A DNA stretch of 64,000 nt from Hordeum vulgare subsp. vulgare. Taxonomy: Eukaryota > Streptophyta > Magnoliopsida > Poales > Poaceae. Within the stretch, counting starts at the first letter, position 1; every line of letters begins with the position of its first letter. The stretch is taken from the NCBI RefSeq assembly GCF_904849725.1, contig NC_058518.1, forward strand, positions 322,918,581-322,982,580, in the 5' to 3' direction. The position numbers were made by a program, and so were the translations under genes. A model generated the notes under the pieces. It had not been told where the DNA came from. It made no database searches and saw only the letters and a list, made by a program, of their open reading frames with translations. This document shows positions 43,942-55,302 of the stretch, one piece after another.

Positions 43942-45180
43942 GATCTACAACACAAATATATTCAAAGTGGACTTGGACTATGTTCAAGATAATTATATTT
44001 TAACTTAATCAAATTACTCGCTAAACTCCCACTCAAAAAGTACATCTCTCTAGTCATTTGAGTGGTTCATGATCCACTTACACTAGCTCAAGTCCGATCA
44101 TCACGTGAGTTGAGTATAGTTTCAGTGGTAAGCATCCCTATGCTAATCATATCATCTATATGATTCATGATCGACCTTTCGGTCTCATGTGTTCCGAGGC
44201 CATGTCTGCACATGCTAGGCTCGTCAAGTTTAACTCTAGTGTTCCGCGTGTGCAACTGTTTTGCACCTGTTGTATGTGAACGTTGAGTCTATCACACCCG
44301 ATCATCACGTGGTGTCTCGAAATGACAAACTGTCGCAACGGTGCACAATCGGGGAGAACACAATTTCATCTTGAAATTTTAGTGAGGGATCACCTTATAA
44401 CGCTACCGTCGTTCTAAGCAAGATAAGGTGCATAAAAGGATTAACATCACATGCAATTCATAAGTGACATGATATGGCCATGAACTTGTGCTTCTTGATC
44501 TCCATCACCAAAGCACTGACATGATATTCATCATCATCGGCACCACACCATGATCTCTGCCGCCATCGAGGTTGTCATGCTATCTATGCTATTACTACTA
44601 AAGCTACAACCTAGCATTATAGTAAACGCATCTGCAAACACAAACGTTAGTTTAAAGACAACCCTATGGCTCCTGCCGGTTGCCGTAGCATCGACGTGCA
44701 AGTCGATATTAACTATTACAACATGATCATCTCATACATCCAATATATCACATCATGTCTTTGGCCATATCACATCACAAGCATACCCTGCAAAAACAAG
44801 TTAGACGTCCTCTAATTTGTTGTTGCATGTTTTACATGGCTGCTATGGGTATCTAGTATGATCGCATCTTACTTACGCAAACACCAAAACAGTGATGTGC
44901 AAATTTCTATTTAACCTCTATCCAAGGACAACCTCGGTCAAATCCAATTCAACTAAAGTTTAAGAAACAGGCACCCGCCAGTCATCTTTATGCAATGAGT
45001 TGCATGTTAGTCGATGAAACCAGTCTCTCGTAAGCGTACGAGTAATGTCGGTCCGGGCCGCTTCAATCCAACAATACCGCTGAATCGAGAAAAGACTAAG
45101 GAGGGCATCAAATCGAACATCAACTCCCACAAAAACTTTTGTGTTCTACTTGAGAGAACATCTACGCATGAACCTAGCTC
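43942..45180 (-). other. Leader of the BARE-like copy next to the right LTR
   Basis: About 1.24 kb, closely similar to 15930-17171 with small indels. No coding frame. The primer site at the right end is degenerate. Confidence 0.85.
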
Positions 45181-45189
45181 ATGATGCCA
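45178..45189 (-). other. Degenerate primer binding site
   Basis: The minus strand reads TGGCATCATGAGC in place of TGGTATCAGAGC, next to the LTR end CCCCAACAG. Confidence 0.75.
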
Positions 45190-45190
45190 C

Positions 45191-46727
45191 TGTTGGGGAA
45201 TGTTGCATGGGAAACAAAAAAATTCCTATGCACACGAAGACCTATCATGGTGATGCTCATTTACGAGAGGAGATTACATCTACGTACCCTTGTAGATTGC
45301 TAAGACGGAAGCGTTAAGAAACGCGGTTGATGTAGTGGTACAACTTCTTGATTCAAATCACCGTCGTCCCACGATCCGTTCTGATCTAGCACCGAACGGA
45401 CGACACCTCCGCGTTCAGCACACGTACAACTCGATGATGATCTAGGCCTTCTTGATCCAACAATAGAGACGGAGAAGTAGATGAGTTCTCCGGCAGCGTG
45501 ACGACGCGCCGGTGTTGGTGATGATCTATTCTTGCACGACTCCACCCGAGATCCGCAGAAATCTAATCTAGAGGAAGAACTACGAGGTGTAGGTTTGAGT
45601 TGGACGTGGCAAAGTTGTGTCTCAAAAGCCCTAAACCTCTAGTATATATAGGAGGAGGGAGGAGGTAGCCTTGGTGCCACAAGGGAAACCCCCTTGGGTC
45701 GGCCGAAGTGGAGGAGGGAGGAGTCCTCCTCCAATTCCACTTGGATTAGGACTCCTTCCTTATTTTCCCACCTCTTTTGGATTTTCCACTTTTTACTTTT
45801 GGGTTTTCCTTGGATGACTTTGTCAGCCCATTATGCCTTATTGCACATCCAATAAACCCACGTGGACCCCTTGGGGCATGGTGGGCCCACCTAGTGGGCC
45901 CCCGGAACCCATTCGTCACTCCTCGTACACTGCCGGTAATGCCCGAAAACTTTCCGGAATCTCAACACCAACTTCCTATATATCAATCTTCGTTTCCGAA
46001 CCATTCCGGAAACCCTCGTGACGTCCGTGATGTCATCCAGGACTCCAAACAACCTTCGGTCACCAACACATATAACTCAACTATACTAAAACATCATCGA
46101 ACCTTAAGTGTGCAGACCCTGCGGGTTCGAGAACTATGTAGACATGACCCGAGACACTCCTCGGTCAATATCCAATAGCGGGACCTGGATGTCCATATTG
46201 GATCCTACATATTCTACAAAGATCTTATCGGTTGAACCTTTGTGCCAAGGATTCATATAATCCCGTATAACATTCCCTTTGTCCTTCGGTATGTTACTTG
46301 CCCGAGATTTGATCGTTGGTATCCCTATACCTATTTCAGTGTCGCTACCGGCAAGTCTCTTTACTCGTTCCGTAATACAAGATCCCGTGACTTACACTTG
46401 AGTCACATTGCTTGCAAGGCTTGTATGTGATGTTGTATTACTGAGTGGGCCCCCAGATACCTCTCCGTCACACGGAGTGACAAATCCCACTCTTGATCCA
46501 TGGTAACTCAATGGACACCTTCGGAGATACCTGTAGAGCACCTTTATAGTCACCAAGTAACGTTGTGACGTTTGATACACACAAGGTATTCCTCCGGTGT
46601 GAGTGAGTTACATGATCTCATGGTCATAGGAAAGAATACTTGACACACAGAAAACAATAGCAACAAAATGACACGATCACATCCTACGTTCATAATTTGG
46701 GTCTTGTCCGTTACATGATTCTCCTAA
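45191..46727 (-). mobile_element. 5' LTR of the old BARE-like element, cut by the CACTA-like insertion
   Basis: It ends CCCCAACA at 45191 on the element strand and is interrupted after TCTCCTAA at 46727, so the LTR start is missing. A TATA box lies at about 45642. It is of the same subfamily as the LTR at 20582-22353 (shared stretch 45770-45975) and distinct from the young element. Likely the partner LTR of element C. Confidence 0.88.
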
Positions 46728-46950
46728 AACTACAAGAAATATGCTCATACATGACGTTTTTTAAGATGTTGTTGATGAATTCATCATAAATCTATGACGA
46801 TTTCATCCGACATCGTCATAAACTGTTTGAGGGGATCAAAATCTATATATAAATTACGACGATGTGAGTCAAAAACGTCGTAACCGCATAAGATTAAATC
46901 GTCATAACTTTTACGACGATTATAAAAATGTCATAAAATGTTCTAACTAT
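46728..46950. repeat. Subterminal repeat region of the CACTA-like element
   Basis: Many copies of ACGAC/GTCGT and GTCAT(A)A lie in both orientations between 46750 and 46945. Such arrays bind the transposase in CACTA elements. Confidence 0.6.
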
Positions 46951-47640
46951 GTTGACATGTCACTCGTGGGTCCATTCTATCCCACCTCATCCTAGTTTAT
47001 GAAGCAACCTACTATTCTATCATTCCAAAAATTCTCAAAAAATTCTCATAAATACTTTGGATCATATATTCCTCAAATATGTGAAAACCCTTCCTTCCAT
47101 AGTTCAAAAATAATTCTGCAATATTCATTTTCCTATTTTGTCCAATTTTGCAACAAACATTTGGTAAGTCCTTCACAAAAAACCCACTTTGGGCACTTTA
47201 AATGGTCTCAATATCATATCGTGTTCTGATTGTTCAATGAGCATGTCACACGGATCATGCATAAAAGACTGTCGGATGATCCCGGATCCAACGACATGCC
47301 TCGCCTACCTAGCTGAAAACCTAAGTTTGTCCTTTGGACATTTTTCCATCCCCCCTCCCGCTGCCACCCACTCCTCCCTCATCCCGAGTCCGCAGCCACC
47401 CCAAACCCACGCCCCTTCCTCCCTCCCTTCCTCCCACATCCGATCCCATGGCGCCGCCCAACTCGCCACCATCGGCCGCCGCGCCGTCGCGGGACTCCTC
47501 GGTGAATTTGAGGCCACCGGATCTGATCCTGTATCAATGCTACTCGCGAATTGGAGGCCTCGACGAATTGGATCCACCTCTCCTCGCGACCTCCCACCCC
47601 ACCCCACCCCGCCTCCATGCACCGGCCCTAGCGGAGCGGC

Positions 47641-47842
47641 ATGGACTCGGCGATGCTCTCGCTCACCTGCGCCGGCCTCGGGGCCGCGGAGGAGGACGAC
47701 GACGGGTCCGCCGTCGGCTACGTCAAGGGCAAACGCTGCCTTGGTACGCCCTCCTCCCTTTCGTTCGCCTCCGGGCGTTCGGTGTTCGTTGACTTCCGCT
47801 GCGCGAGCATTTTTGTTTTCTGCAGACAACCTGATCCATGTT
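47641..47842 (+). pseudogene. Captured TIMELESS-like exon 1, intron and start of exon 2
   Basis: An ATG at 47641 opens MDSAMLSLTCAGLGAAEEDD, then GSAVGYVKGKRCL. A GT donor lies at 47744 (TTG/GTACGC) and an acceptor TTTTCTGCAG ends at 47825. Splicing them gives ..KRCLDNLIHV, in phase, followed by a TGA. This matches my memory of the N-terminus of plant TIMELESS (replication-fork protection, sister chromatid cohesion), where LxxxCAxLG.., GYVKG and CLDNL are conserved. Only the first exon, a short intron of 82 bp and about 15 bases of exon 2 were captured; the sequence then switches to the P4-ATPase piece. The GC-rich stretch upstream (47330-47640) may be its 5' UTR. Not a functional gene. Confidence 0.65.
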
Positions 47843-47873
47843 TGATGGGACATTCCATTTGGGTGACTCGCAG

Positions 47874-48186
47874 TGGATGGCGTGATCCTGAGACTGAAGA
47901 CGGCGGTGAAGACGGACCCGAAGCTGACGGCGCTGCTCAAGGACGGGACATGCACCAAGGCCAGCCGCGCCCGCGACCTGTTCGTAGCGCTGGCGACCTG
48001 CAACACCATTGTGTCCATCGTTGAGGACACGGTGAACCCAGCGGCGAAGCTGGTGGAGTACCAGGGCGAGTCCCCCGACAAGCAGGCGCTGGTGTACGCC
48101 GCCGTGGCCTACGGGCATAAGCTCGTGGAGTGCACCTCCGGCCACATCGTCGTCGACGTGTTCGGCACCAGGAAAAGGTACGAGCA
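47874..48186 (+). pseudogene. Captured P4-ATPase (ALA1-like) exon fragment
   Basis: The frame reads DGVILRLKTAVKTDPKLTAL, then FVALATCNTIVSIV, then KLVEYQGESPDKQALVYAAV and TSGHIVVDVFGTRKRYE. The QGESPDxQALVYAA.xYG block belongs to the nucleotide-binding domain of phospholipid-transporting P-type ATPases (flippases). The Glu of SPDE is Lys here. An AG acceptor (CGCAG) precedes the fragment. After KRYE the frame no longer matches the family and stops at 48254-48256. It is about 104 codons of a protein usually over 1,100 residues, so a captured fragment with no catalytic P domain. Confidence 0.85.
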
Positions 48187-48379
48187 CACCACCCCACCCA
48201 TCAGTCATGATGCACCGGCCCTAGCGTCATGTCTTTGTGACAAACTGACAATGTGAGAAACGACCATGCACTGGTTGTATTTTGCCGAATAAAAGACAGC
48301 AAAAATGCAGGTTGAGATAAACAACCACAATTTCATACAGAAGCCCATACAATTTCAGTCAACTATATATATCTCGAGT

Positions 48380-48405
48380 CACACACACACACACACACAC
48401 ACACA
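48380..48405. repeat. (CA)13 microsatellite
   Basis: A perfect dinucleotide run of 26 bases. Confidence 0.95.
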
Positions 48406-50857
48406 TCTTGTCTGTGTCTAGAATGAACATGCGCGTTTACATGAATATGAACTCGGATGTACGTGCATGCATTGGTGCAGTTCGTGGAAGACATGTCTGC
48501 ACTGGCTAAAAAGTTAGAAGAATGGATAAAAGGGGTAAAGAATGGTATAGTACAACACACATATCTACAACACAAGCAGTGAAATAGGTCTCTATATGTC
48601 CTAGGAAGCCACACTCTAGCTTCCGGATCCTTCAATGAAAGCATGGCTTCCAGTGAGTGAAGAATAAGTCATACATAGATATTTCTATATATGCCTTTAC
48701 CGATAAACTCTGTCTGAAAATTCCCAGCAAGTAGTACAACTCTAGTATTTGAGTACCGAGTTTAATAGTGATAAATCATAAAATTGTGTTTGTTTGGTTC
48801 TAGATAACAAAGTAGTTTTCTGAATGGGAATGTCAATTATATACTATTTCTATGAAAAGCAAACTGTTAACTTTCAATTAAGTTGACGACTTGACGTACC
48901 CCTCCACCAAAATATTGCAATCCCTATCTCTGAAGAAGTTCTATCACTTAGGAGAACATAACCAAAATTAGACGTGCAAAGTAAAGAAACATTTCTTCTC
49001 TAATGACACAATTAGGCAATATCAGAAAAAGTTGGCGTGAAATATTCTATCACTTGGGAGAATAGAATAGAGTTAATCATGCAAAGTAAAGAAACATTTC
49101 TTCTCTAATGACACAATCAGGCACTATATATCTAAAAAAATCTGCATGTAAACATCTGTGCAGGTATGATATTATGGTACTAACTAAGAAATGAAATCTA
49201 GAAGGTATAAGCCATGGAAAACATTTGCATCAGGAAAATATGGAGATGATGTGGATGTCAGCATTGTAATCTAGCTATTCAGAATTTCAGAAATCTATCT
49301 GACATGTTCACTACCAGCTATGTAGAGGTTTATAAAGAACAATTTCTTACTATCAGCAAACAATAAGAATATGAGAAACCATTAAATTTTAGTAAGGACA
49401 CTCTAACTAATCTATACACTTGCTACAATGTATTTATTGTTAACTTTTCATTCCCAAACCCAATAAAAAGAAAACTGAAGTCAAAATTTATATATCTATA
49501 CATACATGATGTTCAGTTGTTGCTGATCAATACCTCCGGTCCGAGTCAGTTTAACATCAAGTAATGGCCTATTTATCTTCTCTAGGTAAACGAAAATATA
49601 AACAAACTACGTTTGCAATAAGAAGTAATCACTGCTCTCACCAATTGCATCAAAAAATGCCACCGACATCAAGTAGTATATTGTATTTCAGGGGTAATTC
49701 CTTTGGGAAGTAAAAAAAGTCAACAATAAGAAAAATGGGGGAAAACGTGTCACCAGGGGAGTAACTCTCACTCACAACAGAGGATGAATGTGGAGCAGGC
49801 TAGCTTAGCCGCTCTAATATATTTTATTATTAGAAGAACTGATTTTCAGGGTAGAGGAGCCTCTGATATTGTCCACATTTTGCTGCCTCGATTCTTGGAA
49901 GCGAATTTGGACATTCCATAACCAGGTCATCATTTCTCCTATCATGCATGTCTGTGCAGTTCTGTTGTGCAACTTATATTGCTAAACAAAAACAAATAGT
50001 AGCTGTGAGTTCGGATCCATTTGCTAAATAACAGTATCCGCTATCTAATTTTCAGTGGGCAGTTTTTCTTATCTAAGGTTATCAGTCTGTAGTTTGGAAC
50101 TTTAGGAGTACTTGGTTACATAAAGTAGCATTTACTAAATCACCAATGTCTATGTCCAAGTTACATTGTTAGGAATAAACATGCCTGCACAAAGTAGCAT
50201 TGATACATATATTTTCGTTCTAAAAAATTATATATTCATCACAACAGTTTATCGTTTCTTGTATGATCCATATTACTCCAGCTCTAGTCAATTGTCCTAT
50301 AATCACTTTAACATATTCGTTAATTTTTTATGTGCTATTGTATTAAACTGTGTAGTGTCCATATAGGGTGGACAACTTTTCCTACTCAACACAATTAAAA
50401 GATCCGTTTAAACCTTTTGTGGACACCTATTTTATTGGAATCTTGAACTGGTAGAAAATTATTTCAACTAATGTCCTCTTCATACCTGATATTGAATAGC
50501 TATAAAGGAGTCAACTCTCGTTTATCTGTGATGCTTATTCATACAAGTTAGCATATTTGCTCAACTGGATGATACTTTTCTATATATTGTAGGTGGATCT
50601 ATAAAATTAAATTCAAGTTCATACTCATACATATAATGGTTTTTTTATAAGTAGCATCTTTTATACAACCCTGACATATAGTATAATGGATATATTTTGT
50701 GATTTGAAGTTACTGATCTGTGCTCTGGTGTAATATTACGGTCTAATGTTTTTTGTTTTGTCTCTTTTTCTGTTGGTAGGAAAGTGGTGAGACGATGTCG
50801 ATGATGCCTACTTGGGACATTCAAATCAACACAACATAAAAATTTCTGAACCTATGT
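48406..50857. other. AT-rich stretch with no recognised gene
   Basis: No frame longer than 66 codons and no domain. A 36-bp phrase (AAGTAAAGAAACATTTCTTC and its flanks) occurs twice, near 48979-49014 and 49085-49120, embedded in similar context (ATCACTTGGGAGAA near 49050). Just before the Tekay LTR, TTTCTGTTGGTAG/GAAAGTGG at about 50770-50790 resembles an intron acceptor and exon start, so part of this may be captured gene DNA. Most likely CACTA interior. Confidence 0.45.
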
Positions 50858-53800
50858 TGTCACATCCCTGGAACCCTAATCAAGGTTTAGCATTGTGCTC
50901 ATATTTTATTTGCATTGCATCCAAGAAAATGGCAACAAGATCAAAGTAAGTGGTGAAGGGAAACTCAAAACCCTAGCCACTTCTCAATTCAAAGGAATTA
51001 TAAACTCATTCAAATCAATGAACCCAAAATGGCCTCAAGAAAAGTTCAACTTTTCTGATAATTCTTGAAAACAAATAAGCAATGAAGGAAACCATTTCCT
51101 TTATACTTTTGGCATTTTAAATAAATGCAAAAGACTACTGGTTTCAAGTTTTAAATTTGAATTCAAAGATTTATAGTTTTCAAAAATGCTGAAAACTTTA
51201 TGGGTGATTGGAAATATTCCAACTAACACCCCAACATTTTTCAAACTATTTATGGTTTGTTTGTGAAGCCAAAATAAATGGGAACAATGTTAGTAAATAA
51301 AACAGAAGAAGAAGAGAAAGGAAGAGCTTACCTGTTATCTGTCGCCGGCCCAGCCCACCAGGGGCTCCCCGGTCATCTTCCTCCTCCTGCGAGTAGGCAG
51401 AGGAGAAGATGAGCACGGCGGCCAAGCCCCGGCCACCTCCTGCCTGCCTGCTCGCCGCTGGAGGCCCCCAGGAGCGCCAGCGTGACGCCCCGAGCCTAAT
51501 TCTCCTCCTCCCCGCGGCCTTATCTCTACCCCTCGGCCTCTCGTTCTCCTTTTCCCTCTCGGATCTCTCTCTCCCCGAAGCTCCTGTCGCCGTCGATCCG
51601 TCGCTTCCCGGTCCTCCCCGACCCTGCGGGCAGCTTCACCAAAACCGCCGTGAGCTCCTCTTCCCGTTCCCCCTCTTCCCGAGGCCATTCCCCTCCTCTA
51701 ACCTCGTTAGCTGCCGAAACCCGAAGGTCCTCGTCGCCGGCCATGTTGTTGCCGTCGTTGTGGTACCCCGCTCGCGAGACCAAGCTCAAAAATGACCTCC
51801 TCGAGCTCTGTAGATGCCGTAGAGCCCTTCCCCCAGCTCGCTAGTGCCCCGCAACGCCACACTCGACGATGCCCGAGCCGTAGCCGCCGCTGACCTCGTC
51901 GTCGGCGTGGATTCCGGTGACCACTGGGTCCAGCTCCTCCCCCTTTAGATGCGGCGCTTCACTAGCTAGCCGTAGCACTAAACTGCGCCCAAAACCGAGG
52001 CCTGTAGCGCCGTTTAGCTCAACTCCGGTGAGTCCTCCGCCGCGCCCGTGGTCGCCGCCGGCCATATTCCGGTGGGGGCCGACGTGGTCAACCTAATTAC
52101 CCACTAAACACCCCCCTAGCCACTGACAGTGGGCCCCAGGGTGGGTCAAACCCCAGTTAGGGGCTGGTCAACTCGGGGATTAGTCCCTGGTCACTGACCA
52201 GTGGAACCCGCTGGTCAGGTTTGACCTGGCCCAGCCTCTGTTGACCAGAGACGTCACTGTGACGCAATAAAGGGATTTTCTAATATAAAAATAATTCCAG
52301 AAATGTCTAAAACTTCTAAAAATCATAGAAAATAATCTGTAAGTCCAATGAAAATAATTTATATATGAAAAAGTATCAGAAAAATTCAAGGAATCTGAAT
52401 ATGTCATTTTCAGACATGTTTGAAAATGTTAATGAACCCAAACATGTAGATCAATGAATAAGTTAATTCTTATAAATACTTTGGAGATGGAATTTGGAAA
52501 TTATTTAAATTTCACTACAAATGATATGATCAAACACTGTCCAAATCACAAACCAGCAACCTAACATGTCATTCCATGCATGTTAAAAGCAAGTTGATCT
52601 GAGCATCAGGTCGAATCAATTAAAATGGTATCCGAGAATACCTCGTTTGAAGTAATATTTGAATTTGATTCAAATCAACTTCAAACCTAATAAATGATAG
52701 CTATAATAGTATACCACTTTGCATCCTCATGCCATGCTCATGCATCATCTTGTTGCATATGCTTGTTATTGATCGTTGTCACTCTTTTCTGGAGGCTCCA
52801 CTCCTCCGGATTCCATCGAATATCCGACTGACGGATATTGTCCCTCCTCTGAGCAACAAGGCAAGCAACCATTTTGATCATCCCGATAAATCCCATGTTC
52901 TTGCTCCTGCACTTACTTATTGCATTAGGATCAAATGCTTCAAATGCTTTTTCCACGTTAGTTGAACCCACTTCCTTTGCATGACCTATCCTTGTCACAG
53001 TAAATAGCTGAACCTTGCAACCTAGCATACCTGGTAGTTGCTTGAGCCATGATGTGCCTTATCCTGCTATGCATGCTATGCTTAGAGTTGTGTATGGTTT
53101 GTCATCTCGGAGATGAACAGAATTGTGAGAATGTGTTCGGTAAGCAAAGGTTGTCTGTTGAACCTGAACTGGTAAAGGTACCGGTGAAAGGCTGTGTAGG
53201 AGTACATGGCGGGTTGTTTCATTGGAACCGTCCTTAGGAATTGAGTTCCGTGTATGTAATCCAAGACGAGATACTACCACATGCTGGGCCCTGAAATATG
53301 ACCCCGCTTGACTTATTAATCGCTTAGTACTCGGTCCAGGAGTTGGGAGTAGTTTCTGGTGTTTATAGTCATGCTGGAGGCCGTGCATGGTGCTGACCTG
53401 AGAGGTGGGCTGTGATGCGGTAGGCAGTGGCACGGTGTACCAAGTGGCACCCGAATGGTGGGCTTTGGAACCCTGCGCACATCGTTCGGGGCCATGGCGG
53501 AAACCTCGGCCGGACTTCCGTGCGGGTTACCCTCAGATAGGCGATAGACCTGGACTAGGTACTAGTGTGGTTAACGGTCGTGGCCGACTCCCTCGCTGGG
53601 CTTCCGCTTGAAGGTTGCCGAGGTGCATGACGTGCACATGGCGATAAGTGGTGAGAACGTGTGTGACAAAGTACACCCCTGCGGGGTTATGATCTATTCG
53701 AATAGCCGCGTCCGCGGATATGGACTACTTGGAGACATATGTTGTTCATAGATAACTTCAATGGCTACCCATAAAATTGTCAAGATAAGCGTGAGTGTCG

Positions 53801-54861
53801 TGTACGGCATTTTCGTATGGAGACAGAATGATTCCACGATGGAGTATTGTTGTGGTGTTAGTGGACTCGTGTGCGAGAAATCAAGTTGTCAAAAATTGTT
53901 TTAAAATGTAAGTTGTCTAGCCACGAGTCAAATGTTGGCTTTCCGCATGAAACCCCACAATTCCTTATTGATAATTGCATGAGTATATAGTTATCCTAAA
54001 GTCTTGCTGAGTACCTCCGTACTCATGTTTGTTTAATAATTGTTGCAGAGGTTGTTAATGACCCTAACGGAAGGTTCTTCCTAGACATCGATGACGACGA
54101 GTAGCTGGTGTCCCAGCTACGATCTGGCCCTAGGTTGGGTCTGTAGTATAGTCAGGCCATGTGCCTTCTAGTTTCACCTGTCTGTACTCAGACAGTTTTA
54201 AACACTTCCGTTGGCTTGTAACTGAATGACTGCTATGATGGGTCGTGAGACCCTTACTGTGTAATATTATGTGTGTGGCTCTTCCGAGCCTCTTAAATAA
54301 AGCTTGTATGTTTATGGTTATGTTGTGATGCCATCGATGTATCTATACATATCGGTATGCCATGCGTACGTGTGTCGTACTTGATATGTATGGGGTTCGA
54401 TTACCTAGCCGTAAACTTTAGTAGCACTCCTTATAGGGAAATGCCCCTTTGTGATCCAACGAGCCATGGTAGCTCGCTACTGCTCCGGACACATTGGTTG
54501 ACCGGCGTGTGTCCTTCTTAGCTGCTGTGTCTGTCCCCTTTGGGGAAATGTCACGCGATGTAATGGAGTCCTTGTAGCTTGCTACGACTCGTCTACATTC
54601 GCTGATGACCGACACCTGCTTTGCTGGGTCATGTATGCCTGTCCCTGTGCGGAACTGCCACTTTGGTTTATGACTAGACATGTCGATCCGGGTTCTTTGT
54701 CATTGGAATGCTAGCGACACAATTGCATATCTGAGTCAAAAGGCGCAAACGGTCCCGGCTAAGGTAAGGCTGCAGCCGTGGGGTTAACCGTGCGTGAGAC
54801 CGCAAAGGGATGCGATGTGTTACAGGCTGGATTCCTATGGCTTAGGATCGGGGTCCCGACA
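50858..54861 (+). mobile_element. 5' LTR of the Tekay element
   Basis: 4004 bp, TGTCACATCCCTGGAACC to GGGGTCCCGACA. It has AT-rich flanks, a GC-rich island at about 51340-52100 and many TGGTCA/TGACCA motifs at 52110-52260. Frames in the GC-rich island are open on both strands in both LTRs but show no domain. Confidence 0.95.
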
Positions 54862-54865
54862 ACGT

Positions 54866-54878
54866 TGGTATCAGAGCC
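54866..54878 (+). other. Primer binding site of the Tekay element, tRNA-Met
   Basis: TGGTATCAGAGCC four bases after the LTR end. Confidence 0.93.
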
Positions 54879-55302
54879 TGACTGACTGTAGGACTACTAA
54901 GCTAAACTGGTCGAAGTTGAGTCTAGAATTGCTTTAGTTATATATAAGGGAATTGTTTGTGGAAGGGAACGTAAGACTCTTGTTCTCTTCGCAAGTTATT
55001 CTATTCTGGTCATCCTTGTCTTTTCTGCGGGAATTAAGGACTAGGTTACCCATCTTCTTCTAGGCTCGTGTTTCTGATCGGTAGATTACAAGACTACGGG
55101 TCGAGAGTTATATTGGGTTTCTTTTATCCCTAGGAAAAAGGAAGTAAGTTTGATGATCAGAGAATTGAATTTGATAGTTGAGTGGTTACGCCATCCTATT
55201 TTTGGGGTTGTCTCAAAAATTGTTTTTGAGCATTTACAGCCATTATGCTGCCCAATTTTGCATTCAGAGCTCTAATGCTTTTGCATTACTCTCTATTTTC
55301 AG
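54879..55302 (+). other. Tekay leader
   Basis: 424 bp without a convincing frame, between the primer site and the extra ORF. Confidence 0.7.

Larger units (their letters stand above)
47617..48226. repeat. 17-bp direct repeat flanking the captured segment
   Basis: ATGCACCGGCCCTAGCG occurs at 47617-47633 and again at 48210-48226, each preceded within 30 bp by a CACCCCACCC-type tract. The two copies bracket the TIMELESS-like and P4-ATPase fragments. Confidence 0.88.
46728..50857 (+). mobile_element. CACTA-like DNA transposon, left end and captured gene DNA
   Basis: The LTR is interrupted by AACTACAAGAAATATGC, one base off the CACTACAAGAAA terminus of Triticeae CACTA elements. The next 220 bp are dense in short direct and inverted motifs (ACGACGAT, GTCATAA, CGTCGTA), as in CACTA subterminal regions. 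Host-gene fragments follow at 47641-48186, then AT-rich non-coding DNA to the Tekay insertion at 50858. The right terminus is outside the window. No transposase is seen, so it is probably non-autonomous. An unrelated TIR family cannot be fully excluded. Confidence 0.65.

Noticed and set aside
47790..47825. DFRCASIF-like reading near a P4-ATPase, resembling the MEFQCAS motif of flippases
   Set aside because: It lies in the intron between the GT donor at 47744 and the AG acceptor at 47825 of the TIMELESS-like piece, and is not in frame with the ATPase fragment. Probably chance.
47305..48081. 258-codon minus-strand ORF over the captured gene pieces
   Set aside because: Opposite-strand shadow of GC-rich exons; the plus strand has recognisable proteins with correct intron borders.
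50770..50857. Possible last exon of a host gene before the Tekay LTR
   Set aside because: Only an acceptor-like TTGGTAG and a short frame are visible; no homology recognised, so not called as a gene.
51409..51795. 128-codon ORF in the GC-rich part of the Tekay LTR, repeated at 61426-61812, with open frames on the opposite strand too
   Set aside because: LTR copies are near-identical, so the repeat is not independent conservation. Pro/Leu/Ser-rich low-complexity product with no domain; open frames on both strands follow from high GC.
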